Origin: Phymatolithon calcareum
Lineage: Eukaryota > Rhodophyta > Florideophyceae > Hapalidiales
DNA: 64,000 nt
Direction of reading: 5' to 3'
Assembly (NCBI GenBank): GCA_977006965.1
Contig: OZ345379.1
Coordinates: 1,860,001 to 1,924,000, forward strand
Each line of letters starts with the position of its first letter. Positions within the stretch are counted from its first letter, which is position 1. A program made the position numbers and the translations under genes. Shown here in pieces: positions 43,475-56,439 of the stretch. The notes beneath the pieces were generated by a model. That model made no database searches. It had not been told where the DNA came from and saw only the letters and a program-made list of their open reading frames with translations.

Positions 43475-44345
43475 CAACAGCCTGGGTACATTACACACAT
43501 TACACGTGTTTTTAGTTTTGATCTTTAATATGCTTGTTCCAGAGCTTTTGTGTTTTTTCGATATTTCCCGCACCCCCCAGAAGAAACATGTGACCAATAG
43601 GACACCTATAATTATCTATCAAAGTATCATTCACTATGATGCATAATATATAGTTTTTCAATTGTTTTTCGGCTTCTCACATACGACACAACTATATGAA
43701 ACAGTAAGTTATTCTCGGCTCGAACCTCGGTCTTTTCCATAACTTCAGTTATAAAGAGACGAGTTTCGAGAGGGCAGAAAGTGTGCTGCGTCTTCGCCTA
43801 AGAAAACTACTCGAGGCGGGTTGGGGGTGTAGAAGAAGAGTTAGGTCACAAAGGGGCTTAGATTGAAAGTGATCCCTGATGGATGTGTTTGTTTGAAAGG
43901 GCTTGACTAACCTGGAGCGTCTTGCTTGACTGGAATCAGTTTCATGACGCCTGTGTGCCTGAATGCAGAGGGTGTTGGCCTATAGTTCATAGAGCGTGGA
44001 TGCTGGCGTTGCGGAGTTTGTGTTCTGAGATCCCAAAAGTGACCAGCAGGCGTACTTTTGGAAAACGAAAACTTTTCAGCTCCAACTTCTAAGTATCGAG
44101 GTCGAGGCACTTGATGCCACGCTGTTTTCAAGCAAGTTTTAATCAAAGAGAAATCCAAATACGAAGCAGGACCGTTACAAGCTTGTCATCGACCCATCGT
44201 CTGACGACTTCGAGATCGCTGATACAATTGTTTACCATCTTTGCACTTCTTTTAAAACTCCACCGATCGTGGCGAATCTTTCCAGTCAGTCAAAATTTCT
44301 AGAAGCCGACATTGATTTAGTATCGAAAGGAAAGTCGAAATCTCT
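43475..44345. other. intergenic, nothing recognised
   Basis: Contains ATTTCCCGCACCCCCC (43563) seen also at 42285 and, in varied form, at 41540. A minus-strand 83-codon frame (43907-44158) is not convincing. Confidence 0.35.
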
Positions 44346-44349
44346 CTTG

Positions 44350-45975
44350 TTTCTTTCTTTCTTTACTGCAGAAGACGATTGCTAAAGCTAACACTTGAGG
44401 TCGTCAAGCAACCTCTCATTTTTCAGGAATATGAGTACTTCAAGCCGTTTCTCCCTACATAATTCCTCTACCGTTTTAAGGCCTACTCTACTAATAGTCT
44501 GCCGTCTTGATAAAGCACGCCCACTGCAGCGAAGAATTAAGTGATCAACAGTTTCTTTGATTGCACCTGGACAGAACTTGCACATTGGGTCGTAGTCCAC
44601 CGAGCCATCGTCCTTCTGATGAAAAGCTGCTACCAGCGAGCAACATTCTGCGGAAAGTTGATTTAGGATGACTTCAGCACGTCTGTGACTAATCCGGCGT
44701 TCTGGGGGTAGAAATGTACACTTATTGGTTTCATCGAATTACGCGGTTTAAGTATGGACCGCGCGGCTTCCATGGTCAAGGGTACGCCTTGATGCGTCAC
44801 GAGATCTGATTCCGTAATGCCTCGACGAGCAAGCTCGTCGGCTTTCTCGTTGCCTCCATGGCTTCCCACAGCTTCCTTGTCATTTCGCCATACATCCGAG
44901 GTTTGTCGGGCCAATTCATCCAGACAGCTCCTACTATCGATGCGTGTTGTCCCTCATCAAATTGGAGTTGTTGTACGGATTCGAAAGCTCAGAATGCCGC
45001 GAATACCTCGGCGTCGAAGGATGAGCCGATCGCTCCGGTGCTCATGCCAGTTTCCTTCAGTACGTTGTCTCCGCCAAAGATCAAGATACCTGCGCCACCG
45101 ACCTGACTGGGGATGCTTCGGTACATTTCGAGAGTGTCGCCGTTCTCGCCGCAGATGTCGACTTTCATCTGGGAGTCAACGGGGGACGCCTGATACGCGT
45201 GTTTGTCCCCATCGTCGTATATCAGCAGAATGGCCGGTTGATTCCGATGTCTAGATTCAAACTTTCGGACGGCTCGGTGACCTCTGAGCTGAGCGGCGTC
45301 AAATGTCCTGATATTGGTGGTGTACCATACTTCGTCCTATCGGACAGAAACACTTTCGTTTTCGGCTAGGCTCTACAGAGCTGTTTCGGGTATTGCACCA
45401 ACACTGCCATCCGTCCATATTTCCATGTCCGCCGGGTGCTCCGTATTCCTTTCCCCAATGAACCTTCCCGCTGTCGCCAGTTTTTCCGCCTCGTCGGCTT
45501 GTGTGGAGATTGGCGTGTGGGGAATTGACAGTCGACCGGTCGAGCGGTCTTTCGGTAGGGGACTGTAAATATTGCCCCGCGGCCATGCCAGAATTCCTTT
45601 AGATGCCAGGAGTCTGGCGCTGGCGTTGCGCCATAACCTTGTTTGCCGTTTCGACTGTTTGGTGCGCTCGTTCGTTGATTGTACCACCGGTGCCTTCCGG
45701 TCTATACGAAGAGCCTTTTCCATTACCAGAGCCCCATCCTGTTCGCCAATTTCCCTCAGGTTTCGAATACCGGTCAGTTTCCATAAGTTAGCAGTTTTTG
45801 CTGCCTTCAGAAAACCACGGGAAACACGAGCTGCCTCGTTTCGAGAGACTTCCACCAATCAACCATCTTGTTCTTCCCAACATATTTCTTCATCACTGAC
45901 ATGTTTTAGACACATTCGAATGGCCCAATTGCGACAAACTTCCAGTTTTATTATCAAGCATCGTCGCCGTATAGA
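44350..45975 (-). mobile_element. LINE copy, 5'-truncated: linker, RNase H with Tudor-like insertion, zinc knuckle, (AAAG)n tail
   Basis: Minus-strand blocks in order: GALVMEKALRI, then SKGILAWPRGNIYSPLPKDRS, then MEIWTDGSVGAIPE (first RNase H Asp), the inserted Tudor-like stretch ending LLIYDDGDKHAYQASP, GGAGILIF, TGAIGSSFDAEVFAA (Glu), NEKADELARRGITESDL (last Asp region), YDPMCKFCPG...HLILRC (zinc knuckle) and VEELCREKRLEVLIFL. Frameshifts and stops are present. The tail is GTAAAGAAAGAAAGAAA (44350-44366 on the other strand). No RT domain remains, as expected of 5' truncation. Confidence 0.85.
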
Positions 45976-46607
45976 CCGAGAAACAAGAACTCTCGATTCT
46001 TGATACCTAAAAGAACTGTACACGTGTCAAAACCTCCCTCGTTCTTTGCCACACCTGCTCCGTTACTTCAAGACGAGCACGGAATGCAGCTTCATGGCGT
46101 AGACTCTATAGAAGGGGAGCAAGTGACAGAATTTTTCGATATCTTCGGGTGCTTCTATCTTAAGAAAATGCATATCAAGCCGTGAATACTGCTCATTAAG
46201 AAGTCCCCCACTGCTCTCGACGTTCCGTTAGCTAAGAAATCGAGAACAGATATTCTCATTTAATGATACACTTTTGGAATGAGGTACATCTTAGAGCGCG
46301 TGACTCACGTCTTACGACTTCTTAGAGTTGTAGAGGGCGAAAGTGTAAACAAAGCAAAGGAGGGCAGGTACTTAGTACGTGAAGTACATTCGTACCGGTC
46401 GCTTTATTGTATATGAAAGGTTGAGAACGATGTCAGGGAGGTGATTGAAGATAGAAGAGGGCGGAACAGGTTTTCTGTTGGTTACTCGTGCTGGTTAGAG
46501 CTCGGAGTAGTTATATCTGCGGACGACATATGTTTGGTTTATTCTTTATTCAGAACAGAAGATTTAATTAGTAGAATTCAATACGATCATAGAGAAGATG
46601 CATGCAT

Positions 46608-46836
46608 GGCAGCCATGTGGAGGTTTGTGATTGATCAAAGTTGTCCAATACGAATCGTGCTCACATATTTTAATGAACCAAATTCTTAAAAGGAGATAGT
46701 TGATCGGATTTTTTCAGAATAGGCCACAAAATGTAATGCTCAAAAAATAGCTTTACGTACACAAAGTCTTATATTTTTATTTTTATAATATTGAAAATTT
46801 TAAAAATCACGTTACGGAACTTCAGAAAACGTTGAT
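46608..46836. repeat. tandem duplication, unit 1 (229 bp)
   Basis: Starts GGCAGCCATGTGG and ends ACGTTGAT, with GTTACGGAACT near its end. About 90 percent like unit 2. Confidence 0.85.
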
Positions 46837-46876
46837 TTAAATAGCAGACAGACTATCATACATAAGATATATACCT

Positions 46877-47106
46877 GGCAGCCATGTGGAAGTCTGTGAT
46901 TGATCAAAGTTGTCCAGTAGGAATCGTGCTCACCTATTTTAATGAACCAAAATCTAGAAAGGAGGTAGTTGATCGGATTTTTTCAGAATGGGCCAGAAAA
47001 TGTAATGCTCAAAAAAATAGCAGTACGTACACAATGTCTTATATTTTTATTTTTACAATATTGAAAATTTTAAAAATCACGTTACGGAACTTCAAAAAAC
47101 GTTGAT
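46877..47106. repeat. tandem duplication, unit 2 (230 bp)
   Basis: Same sequence 269 bp downstream. Unit 2 keeps a 73-codon frame (46884-47105) starting MWKSVIDQSCP; unit 1 has stops in it. Confidence 0.85.
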
Positions 47107-47348
47107 GAGTTGTGATTTACTAGTAAAGTTATTATTTGATAGAGCCATCACAGCGGAAGCGACTATTGATGTGCTCGATGCGGGAACATTACAGCTACTG
47201 GAAGAAATATTTTTGAAATATTAGCGTTTCAAAAATCTCACGTGTAAGTCTTTGCGCGCAAAAGATGAGCATCAACGAAATACAATATGACAACTGCACG
47301 TGTGATTATTTGTTACATCATTTGTTCATCTGTTGATTCTTTTTGATG

Positions 47349-47895
47349 CTACCGAAATCCCATATAACGGTAAATACCATAACTAAAGTTATGGAATTTG
47401 CCAAGCGAAAGTTTCCCTTGGCAAAAAACGAGCACGTGGCACGACATGTGCCGGAATCGAAACTTTCGGCGAGCACCGAACTTCAATTGGACATATTTAA
47501 TTGAAAAACTTTCCATTTTAATCATTTTCTCGCGAAACTTGGTAGTCCTCAATAAGTTCTTTCGAAACATATGAAAAAATTCAAGAAAGCCCAACACATT
47601 CCTGACGAAACTTGCCTCCAGATATCGAAACTTTCGAGTTTTAGGCGAAACTTTCCACTTTCGCTTGCAACTTTCGCCGGCAAGGAGCACACATTTTAGA
47701 ATTTTGTTTGCGAAACTTTGTAGTTCCAACACTAGAGAGTAAAGTTTCGCGAAGACCGAATGCATTGCGACTCTCTTTATGCAAAGTTATGGCTCTACAA
47801 GAACAGGAAAGCGAAACTTTTTTCCGCTGTTTCTTGCCAATTGTCAATGCCGAAAGTTTCGCTTGGCGTTTTTCCCAGCAGCTGTTTTTTTCCGT
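47349..47895 (-). mobile_element. GAAAGTTTCG-rich element, copy 2 (inverted, shorter)
   Basis: On the minus strand it matches 40979-41180 of copy 1 and has the end TTCGTG(T)GTTACGGAA like 40801. At least ten CGAAACTTTC motifs are seen. The 138-codon minus frame (47349-47765) is built from these repeats and is not counted as a gene. Confidence 0.7.
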
Positions 47896-47999
47896 AACAC
47901 ACGAAAAGAAATCATAACTACTATGGCGGGTTCAGATCTGGGAGTAGCAATTGAAAGATCCGTTGTGTCGCATCATATGGAGGGTCACTTTGGAAATCG

Positions 48000-49078
48000 C
48001 AGCTAGCTACATTATTGGTCACATATTTTGGGTGGATTGGTTGGTTCTTAGACTGTATTAGTTTTTTGGAATATCGAAATTACGCAATTTCATGCATTCT
48101 CCGGGACTTTCCGCGGAAAATTCTAAATTAAGAACTTTCAAATTGTGGAAATGGAGCTGTTGTATTGCTGTACACGTGGATTGTAGGACGCCTGTGGAAA
48201 ATTCTCTACGGAGCACTTTTCTGTCCCTGTTTCAGAATGGGATACCACCCCTGTGTTGAACTTCGCAAATGGGACATGGGCTGAGCGATGGAGAGAAGTA
48301 TCAGTACATCTGATGAGTTAAGTGATACTCAAAGACAGTACTTCCCGTGCCCTTTTTCGAGAGGTTTCTAGTTCCACAGCGTCAACAAGAGGCGTTTCTC
48401 AAAATTTTGAGTAAATTCTAATCACACATTGCTCTCCATAATGCGGACGGAGAGCAATGCGTGATTGCGCTCACTCAACCGCTCGCCTACGCGGAGAGCC
48501 CTTTTTATCGACTGCTTGAGAGATCTTTGTTTGTCTGGAAACGAACCAGAGCTTTTTCGATGGGCAACTTTCATTTGGCTCACATCACAACCATTCGCAC
48601 GCATGGAGCGTATTTTCGCGCGGATCTGTGGGTGCGCAGCCCGGCCGACGAGGGCGAAAACACAAACGCGGAAAATATTGGGAAGGAGCCTGCTGTGGAG
48701 CCCGTCGCTCCAGTGCAACCTCAAGCTTTCAACCCAATTCTCCCCGGACAACATGCTGGCGGTGCGCAATCCAGTCCTCAGAATACCGGCGCATCAGGCC
48801 CGCGTTCCCGGCTTATCGCGCGGCATATGAGTACTGAACCTGATTCCTCACAGAGAGCTGGATCTGGTCATGTTGAGCCTTCGGTGAATCTTCCTCTTTG
48901 CTAAGGCACCTTGGGACTGAGAAGCGGTCAAGATGGATGCTGTCAAGAAAGATTCAACACGCGGGCGCAAGGACGCTTTAGTGCTAGGATCGTTGTGATT
49001 CAACTTTACTTCTGTTCGTGAGATGTTTCGCCGAATTCAATTTACGCTTCTGGTGACACCAAAATCTCTTTTAGAAAT
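48000..49078. other. intergenic with unrecognised 147-codon frame
   Basis: The plus frame 48461-48904 has a Pro/Gln/Ser/Gly-rich second half (EPVAPVQPQAFNP...) and overlaps a 115-codon minus frame. It could be the gag-like head of an element; I cannot decide. Confidence 0.25.
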
Positions 49079-50153
49079 TTACCATTGACCGGGGAAGCAA
49101 AAAAACGCTTCACAGAATCTGTCAGAATCTTTGTTCCGATAGTCTGTGTAATAAGATCGAATTGAACCTGCCGCCATAGTATCTGGCATTTGAGGGTAGC
49201 GCTGTGAGAGATTGTTTCTTTCCCAAGTAATGAGAAATGAGAATTGGTTCTCGGGAGGAGCGTTCAGCGGAGAAGTACTACGAGTTTCGACTTCTCCGGT
49301 AGAATAGACTACAAAGGTCGAGCGAAGGACGTCAGATATCGTCTTTTTTTGCAATTCGAAAGCCTGTTCCCACGAGTTCTCCGTCCACGCGATATTTTCC
49401 TGACGGAGTAAGTGTACTCGGCTATTAGTTGAGCTTACCGTTTGACTGTTTCCCAAAAGAATAAATCGATAACGATTAGATCCCTCTCCTGGACCGAAAC
49501 GAATGGATCCAGTAATTTGAACTGCAAGCAGTTCGCCGCGCCGAGTTCTTTCGCGGTATGCACCAGCTTCGCGAACATTTGGGCTAATGCTGAGTGCGTC
49601 GCATATGTCAGAAAATGTGTCGAATACAATGTCAAAGCGTTCGGACTTTGAAGCATCCGTACACATGGCGTAAAACTCGGAACGATACACGAAGAATCTG
49701 AGAGACTCTTCTTTCTGTAGAGAACGGACAAGGAAGCGGAAATCGGCAAGCGTGCATTCAGATGCCTTGGATTTCAACAAAGTCTGTTTGAAAGTATTTG
49801 CGGGACGCAGATTTACCGCTGCCGAGTATAAATCGGGGTGCGGTGTGCGTAACAGCTTGGAGGCATTGATATTCGCGAATAAGAGTAGTGTTCGATAGTC
49901 TATTTGTTTTCAAAACTTGAACCCCCCGAAGCTCCTCGAAAGCCGCCGCGGTCGACCGCGATAAATCAGAAAGCTTAGCCGAAAGGCGTGATACCTGACT
50001 TGACAGCGCGAAATGGGAGTTGATGAGATTTCCCAGATTTTCATCCTCGCGAGTAATTGCGGCCATATTGAGTAGGAAAACAGAGATATCTTTCTGAACA
50101 AAACGTGCAAAATGCTCGCTTGGTGGAGCATACGTTATATGCAAGACATGCAC
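49079..50153 (-). pseudogene. unrecognised protein gene with one frameshift
   Basis: The minus frame 50153-49758 (131 codons; helical N-terminal half with SHFALSSQVSRLSAKLSDLSRSTAAAFEELRG) runs into frame 49780-49079 (233 codons) after a shift in the 49758-49780 overlap. Together they give about 360 residues with mixed alpha/beta character (AVQITGSIRFGPGEGSNRYRF; QFSFLITWERN). No family recognised. It lies tail-away from the tnp2-like relic and may belong to the same element. Confidence 0.4.
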
Positions 50154-50495
50154 ATAGCTAAGACGACGTTTTCTGATCGGTGATATCTACGTGGAGAAAT
50201 TGACTTACCGAGTTTGACCAGTGTTCAGCATCAATTTTGGAACCACTCCCGTTCTAGGTCTACACGATGGCGTAACCGGGTGTAGAGATGAGTTTCGAAA
50301 GTTCATACTCAACGGTTTTCTAACACTAGGTAGCACAATATTATTGTTTATATTGGACGCGAATCTCATACAACGGATTGTGCAGAACGAGGAACTCGGA
50401 CCTCTCGCAGTGATTTCATGTAGACTACAACGATGTCCAAGGTGATGTAAACCAGCACAGAGAATTTTTGAATCAAATCGACTCCTCTTTCGAAA

Positions 50496-53400
50496 ATGGG
50501 AAGGAAGATGGCGCTGCAAGGAACTTTGTGCTGCAAGCGCCGCCGGAGAAGTCGGAACACACATGAGGAAAGCACGAATCAGCGAAGATGGAGTTCTGCA
50601 CAGGAAGCAAAATTTGAGAATGTAGACCTCAGTGAAGACGTCATTACCGGAGTTGGACGTGAATCATTCCCACTAAGTCAAGAACCGGAAGCGTTGAGCT
50701 TGGAGTACACGGATTCAGTCGAAGAGTTATTCGCCGATGAGATGGGGGAAGGGTAGAATGATTCAGAGCCGGAAGGTACCGGCAGTGAAGTACCGATGGT
50801 GTCGTTTGAGGTTCCACAAGCTCGTCTATCTGCAGATGTTGAACAGATCACAGAGACGGGGGAGGCGGAATTCATGATAGTGCCCTCGTCAAACTCATTT
50901 AAGACAACTTGGAGGCTACTTTGGGCATTCATTCTGACAAAAGGCAGTAGAAGGCTAACTAAGGACCAATAATAGTCCGTACGTAATATGGCTTACAGGT
51001 TTTGTGCTATGACAGCAAAACCGTGGAAAATGGATTGGTCGAAGATCTCTTTCGACGTAGACGGATTTCAGACCAAGGTTAGTGTTCTTCCACACTACTC
51101 CACTATTCATAAGTACACCCCGTTAGTGTTGAGTCGACTTGCACCTCATGCAGTGGAGCACGAAGAGATTGTTGACGAGACTAAGGCTCGAGCTCGTTTC
51201 GAGCATCGATTTCCTGACGGTCAAGCCAAGATTACCTTGCGGACAATTCTTGCAAGCGAATATGCCCGTGCTGATATGTCGTCGCTGCTGTCTGGACTGA
51301 AATGGGCTCTACTAGCCTGCATGCTATGGGAGATGCGGTAAAATGTCATCCTTCAGTGTCAGCTACAGAATGCATCGATATGGTTCCGTTGGTCGGCCTT
51401 TTTGGAGATCAACTACTTTCAGGGCTGTCAGAAGTAGCGGAGCGATGCTTTGGTGATCCTAATAGGCCTTTGTCTATTCGAGGTGTAATTTCACACTCCT
51501 GGACTGTCCATGAATCTTCTTTTGAGCACGATGAAATGTCTCACGAGAATTACAGCTATGAAGTGTGCGCTCGGGATGAAGAACTTTCCAAAGTTTTTAA
51601 CTTTTTGTCCTATCAATCTCCCACGGACTCTGTGTCTGTTGCGGTCCCGCCTATCCAGGTAGGTGAAATGGAGAATGCCTCGTCCACTGACCATCCCATG
51701 GGTGCAAATAGGGCAGGAAATCCGTCGCATGAAATGATGGAAGCTCAAAAAAAGCGGCGGGCGGCACTACGCGAGAGGAAACTGCAGATGGACGAGGCCT
51801 GGAGGTGCTGGGAGAAACCAATTTTCAAGCCCGGAGACTTTGTGGTTTTGCTGCGCCCTTCCACTGACAGAAATCGTAATCATCTTGAGCAGGTTGGCGG
51901 TCTGCACGAGACGTTACTTACGGCTGTTGACAGATTGGCACGCCTGTGCACTGTGCATCGGTTTTAGGCTGAACGTGAAGAGCGAAGTCGTCATGTATTC
52001 TTTATTGCAGGGGGTACAGATCTTATTGCTGGAGGAGACTGTGTGCAGAGGGACTACCGGTTGCTACTACAGTACTGCACAGCGATCGGCAATAGCACTT
52101 CAATGAAATATGCACATGTCAGATTTGTGGCGATGCACAAACGGCACAGAGGTCGTCGCGGCACTCAAAAGTATTCTCCAGTCAGCAGTGTTGGTGTCTT
52201 GGACATCGGACAGCCGTACTCTGTCTACAGAATTGCCATTTTCTAGGACAGATTTAATGTGCGAAGTGGTAACGCTGCTTCTGGAGAGGGTGTTTATATG
52301 ATTTCTCTGAATTTACCGGCAAAGGTAAGATCATCGTCAAACTCCGTTCGAATATTAGGCCTAACTCCTCCGGGAGTGAAAGCTACGCCAGTTCTGGATC
52401 GTATCTTGGCGGACATCGCGCATGGGGCTACCCACGGATTTTGGGACTATGACGCTGATGGGGCGAGAAGAAGGCTGTTTATTGATTTGGTCGGTGTTCT
52501 CGGCGACACTCCAGATCTAAATTCTGGGCTGGACGTCTTAGGCCATACAGAGACTGCGTGTTGCCACCTTTGCAGATTCGTGCGCTCATCGAAAACAGCT
52601 GTCGGAAGCATGTATGGGAACAGCGTCGGAAATGGAGCCTAAACGGCTTTCCGTCGCGGATATTTTCAGCATTCGGCTTTGAATGACAGCGGAGCCCAAG
52701 ATAAAACGTGCCGCTTACTGGGGATTCGCAGAAATCCAATTGACGCAAAACTACCTCTACACGCGTTTCGGAAATCCTTTTTCGCGGAAGAGATAGAATT
52801 CCAGCAGTTGATGGACTTCCTGTCGATCTGTAGGACTTCGATCACTACCTTGGTGCGATTATGGCGCCGGACCATTTGCTAAGTGGTCACATGAGAGAGT
52901 GCATATCTCTCGTGCTGAAGATGCCACCGTCGAAGCATCATCTTAGAGCATGCGAAAAGTATCTCTTGAGGTTCGTTCATGACGTCGGACTTCCAGTTCA
53001 AAATCGCCTGATGGACATGAAAAACAAATTCTTTACACCATGTGAATGACAGAAATGTTCGCCCTGCGAATTGTGGCGGAGCTCGGATTTCTAGCGGGAT
53101 GTGCAGAAGTTGCGGCGGTTTCATCAGCAGAAAACCACTCAAATTCGTTCAGTTTCGTCTGCAAGAGAGCAATTAATCTAGTTGGTTCTTGCGGAAGTCT
53201 CATCGCGGACATCTGGTACAAACCGGATTTAAAACTGGATGGTAGCCGTGCTATTCGTCTACATGATATTTGTCACGGAAACCGAGCTATGGAAGTTCAC
53301 ATCGCGAAAGTTGAGGCCCTTTCCGCGATGAGAGGATGATAAGGATTTGCTTGACGAAGGGCTTTGCTCACGCCAGCGAAAATCAGAGCTGTCAAAAATG

Positions 53401-54472
53401 CATCGGGTGGCCATATTAGCGATTAAATGCGTGTACAAGCCCAACATACACAGGCTGCGCGAAATGGTTTGCACAACGTTGCATATGCTGGTCATGTACG
53501 TTTCGTTGGTGAGCTTATACTTGAAAAAGCGCACCAGCGACTAAAGCGTGCTCTAAAATCGTCCAACAATCGAGTTGCGCACCTAGAGGCCATGAAAAGC
53601 ATTTCATTCGACGATTGGCTCGGGCGATTAACGTTAGTCGCTTCTGGTTGCTGCAATGACGATGACCAAGAATTACTTGCTGGCTATCGTCTTCTTTGCG
53701 GCCAGGAATCTGTTCAGTGCCCTCGCGGATGAATGAATGAATCTTCCAAAGCCGCTGCTCATCGTGCGTTTGGGCCAGGGAATGCATTCTTTCAGAGCTC
53801 AACAGTAGAGCCAAGAGTCTCATATCTCCTCGCTCTGCAATTCTGACGAAATTAGTGTGGACCATGAAAGGCGATTCGATTCGTTTTTGTGCTGATTCAT
53901 CTTCTATCAGTACAGGCTCTCAAGTGGAAAAACACTTCCGGTTGGGATTCCCGTCTGACATTACTAGTAGTGCGGCGATTTTTACTGACGAAATTTCGTC
54001 GCATTCATATGCACACCTCTCCGGACAAAGTTTCCGAAGCGGAGATGTTATTGAGATTCTTTGCTGTCAACCTCAAAACTGTGGATTTCACTTTCCATTT
54101 GTTTTGCAAACCAACTGTTCTGTCTATCCTTCTTCTATGGCGGAAACAAGTGCGCCAAGTTTATGCTACGTTTCTCGATTTGTTCAAAAAACATACAAGA
54201 AAGGAGCGAAGCTGCCGGGCAGAGCCAGGTTTTACCTCGACGTGCAGCTTTGCATGCATGTACAGAGCTTTTACTGCTCAAAATTTCTCTGGAGTACAGG
54301 ACAGAGCAATTTTGCTACTTACAAGGTGCGGCAAGGAAGTAGAATTTCATTTGCTCAGGTGGATTCCAGCATGCGGAAAGTCGGAGTAATTGCAACTACC
54401 TTGGATTCCCTTGATGTGGGAGCTTCTGTTTTGAACGGTGATCCTTTCGTCGCGCTAACGAGAGAAAAATGA
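50496..54472 (+). pseudogene. tnp2-like (CACTA/Plavaka-type) transposase, decayed
   Basis: A series of plus-strand frames reads as one large transposase. It begins with a head (50496-50930) ending FKTTWRLLWAFIL, then VLPHYSTIHKYTPLVLSRLAP (51.1 kb). The central block at 52.3-52.6 kb is GATHGFWDYDADGARRR followed by VGVLGDTPDLNSGLDVLGHT and CCHLCRF. Next come APDHLLSGHMRECISLVLK (52.9 kb), NVAYAGHVRFVGELILEKAH and RVAHLEAMKSISFDDWLGR (53.5 kb), then a 205-codon tail (53855-54472). LP...GFWDYDA...LGDTP...GH...CHLC resembles the catalytic core of tnp2/Plavaka transposases. At least five stops or frameshifts are present. Terminal repeats were not found. Confidence 0.5.
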
Positions 54473-54644
54473 TATCCTTCGCGACAAGGGTAAACTGCAA
54501 TACAAAGCAGTTTAATATCTCTCATCGAAAGCAATAATTCTCACTCGGAGCATGAGCGCTGTTGCAGTTAATAATGGCATAAAAAACGAGAAACACGCAC
54601 TTAAGTTTGAAATAGAAAACAACTGCAATTTCTGCTTCATGCCG

Positions 54645-56438
54645 TCAGTTTCCATCTATCCACGATACATCAACATTCTGTGGCGATACAGCGGTTACAC
54701 CGTAGTTTCCGATTGAGGTGGCAGTACCCTCCCCTGTTCCAGTAACCTCTGGAATGTTAAGTCTCCGCTCCTTTTCTTTTTTGTATTCCTCCCAGGACAT
54801 AAATTGCCGTTCCTTTCGCAAACCTTTTTGCTTCGCAGAGTCCTTCTTCGCCTTTCCCGCTTCCACACGATTAGCCATGGCGAAAGTTCCGACTTTATCA
54901 CAGTCGTCCTTATTTAGAGCTCCCAGACTCGTGCATCACAGAACGAACTCCTCGCACAACCGCAATTCCCTCGAAGTCATCTTGCAGAGCATTCCCCGCA
55001 GCGCAAGCGCAGTATTGTGAATAGCACGAAACGAGAGCGCGCTTGATGCGAGAAGGGATGTCAAATTACGAACTCCCAGCGTGTCGACTAGAACTGTGCA
55101 CGCGACGCGATGGAGATTAAATGTTTCTCTGAAGTTCATAGAAAGATCGGAATCATTAACTTCGGGATGAATGGGGGCGTCCTTGGCATCATGCTCCGTT
55201 CTCGGTAAGACTTGTTTTCGAAACACCACAGCTCCGTTCATGCATTTAAACTTGTTCTCCAGTTCTCGCCTGAACGTCTTGAGATTCATTTGATTCGCGA
55301 TTTCTACGGCACCACCATGAGTATTGACCGTAAACGCCTTTTGTATTCCCCAGATTGTTCCTTCTGCAACACCAGGAGGTGCAACCTCTTCGAATGCAGG
55401 AATACTCATCTCAACTGAAAACCCAGCATCTCGAGCTTTCTCTGGCGAGCCTTCTTCTTCGATAGGCTCCATAACGAACAGAAACTTCTTGAATATGACT
55501 GCGCGCGATTTCATACGCCCGTCTGTCAGAACTCCGAGAACTACAGACCGAATAGAATCGATAGCAAGCTCTCTTTCTCCTTGCATGGGGTCATTGTCCA
55601 ACAAACTGCTCACCTCTGATTCAAGATTCTTGTGCCGCTTTCCACCTTCTTTAACAATGGGAACAATATTGGGCCTCTCGAGGCAGTCCACGACCTGCTC
55701 TACGATCTGCAGCGCGGACGTGAAATCGCCGAAAGACTTCATCCAAGCCGGAACAGGTTGCTGCTTGGTTTCAAAGTCAACTTTTCGAGACGAAAGCATG
55801 ATTGTGACAATGCTGCTGCATATCATCCACGATCAAAGAGTTCCAATCTTACCTTCCCATTTTGTTCGGCTCTCCTCTCGTGTTTTCGAAAAATACATCA
55901 AAGAAAATCCAGACTCGTTTCCAAGCTTGCTTCGAATGGCGGACATAGTGTCTTCCATTTTCGGCGGTATCCAATTGCAGAGCTGCGGATAATCGTTCAC
56001 GAAAGACATAACTATGAGTATCAGCACAACTTGCACAACGCGTGGCTGGAATTTTTCTTGCATAACAAGCTTGTCGAGGTATTCAACTTCTTCCAGCTAA
56101 GGCACATCTCGCTTTCTGGACTTCAAAAGCCCCCTGCTACTTGGCCCGCTATTACTTGATCTTCGCCTGGACGCAAAAAACGATCCCGTGGACGTGAGCT
56201 CGGCTATCTTAGCCCCGAATTCTGCTCGGATTTTCGAAACCTCGCTTTGTATCGCATTTTTTACAGCTTCAACGAGTCTCTCCTGCATGTGGGCAATGTC
56301 AATCATGATCTGACTTATGACAGCTTCATGAGATTGATTCTCTTGTCTCATCGCAGTCTGGGCCGACATGGTTCTCGAGTACTGGAATCCCGTCGACTTC
56401 GCACGTGCGACAGCTCTTGGATCCCACGCAGTATTCAT
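54645..56438 (-). pseudogene. single reading frame of about 598 codons with three in-frame stops
   Basis: The minus-strand frames 56438-56097 (113 codons), 56063-55833, 55826-54936 (296 codons) and 54878-54645 (77 codons) are all in the same phase. They are separated only by TAG (about 56097), TGA (about 55833) and TGA (about 54936), with no frameshift. The N-terminal part is coiled-coil-like (HEAVISQIMIDIAHMQERLVEAVKNAI). The 296-codon part looks globular. The C-terminal end is charged (FMSWEEYKKEKERRLNIPE). GT-AG introns removing the stops in phase were looked for and not found. No family recognised. It is likely a young pseudogene or a transposon accessory gene. Confidence 0.5.
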
Positions 56439-56439
56439 A

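Noticed and set aside
54936-55835. Selenocysteine or intron explanation for the in-frame TGA codons
   Set aside because: No SECIS-like hairpin noticed; the candidate GTAAGA...CAG intron at 55852 is 37 or 40 bases and breaks the frame.
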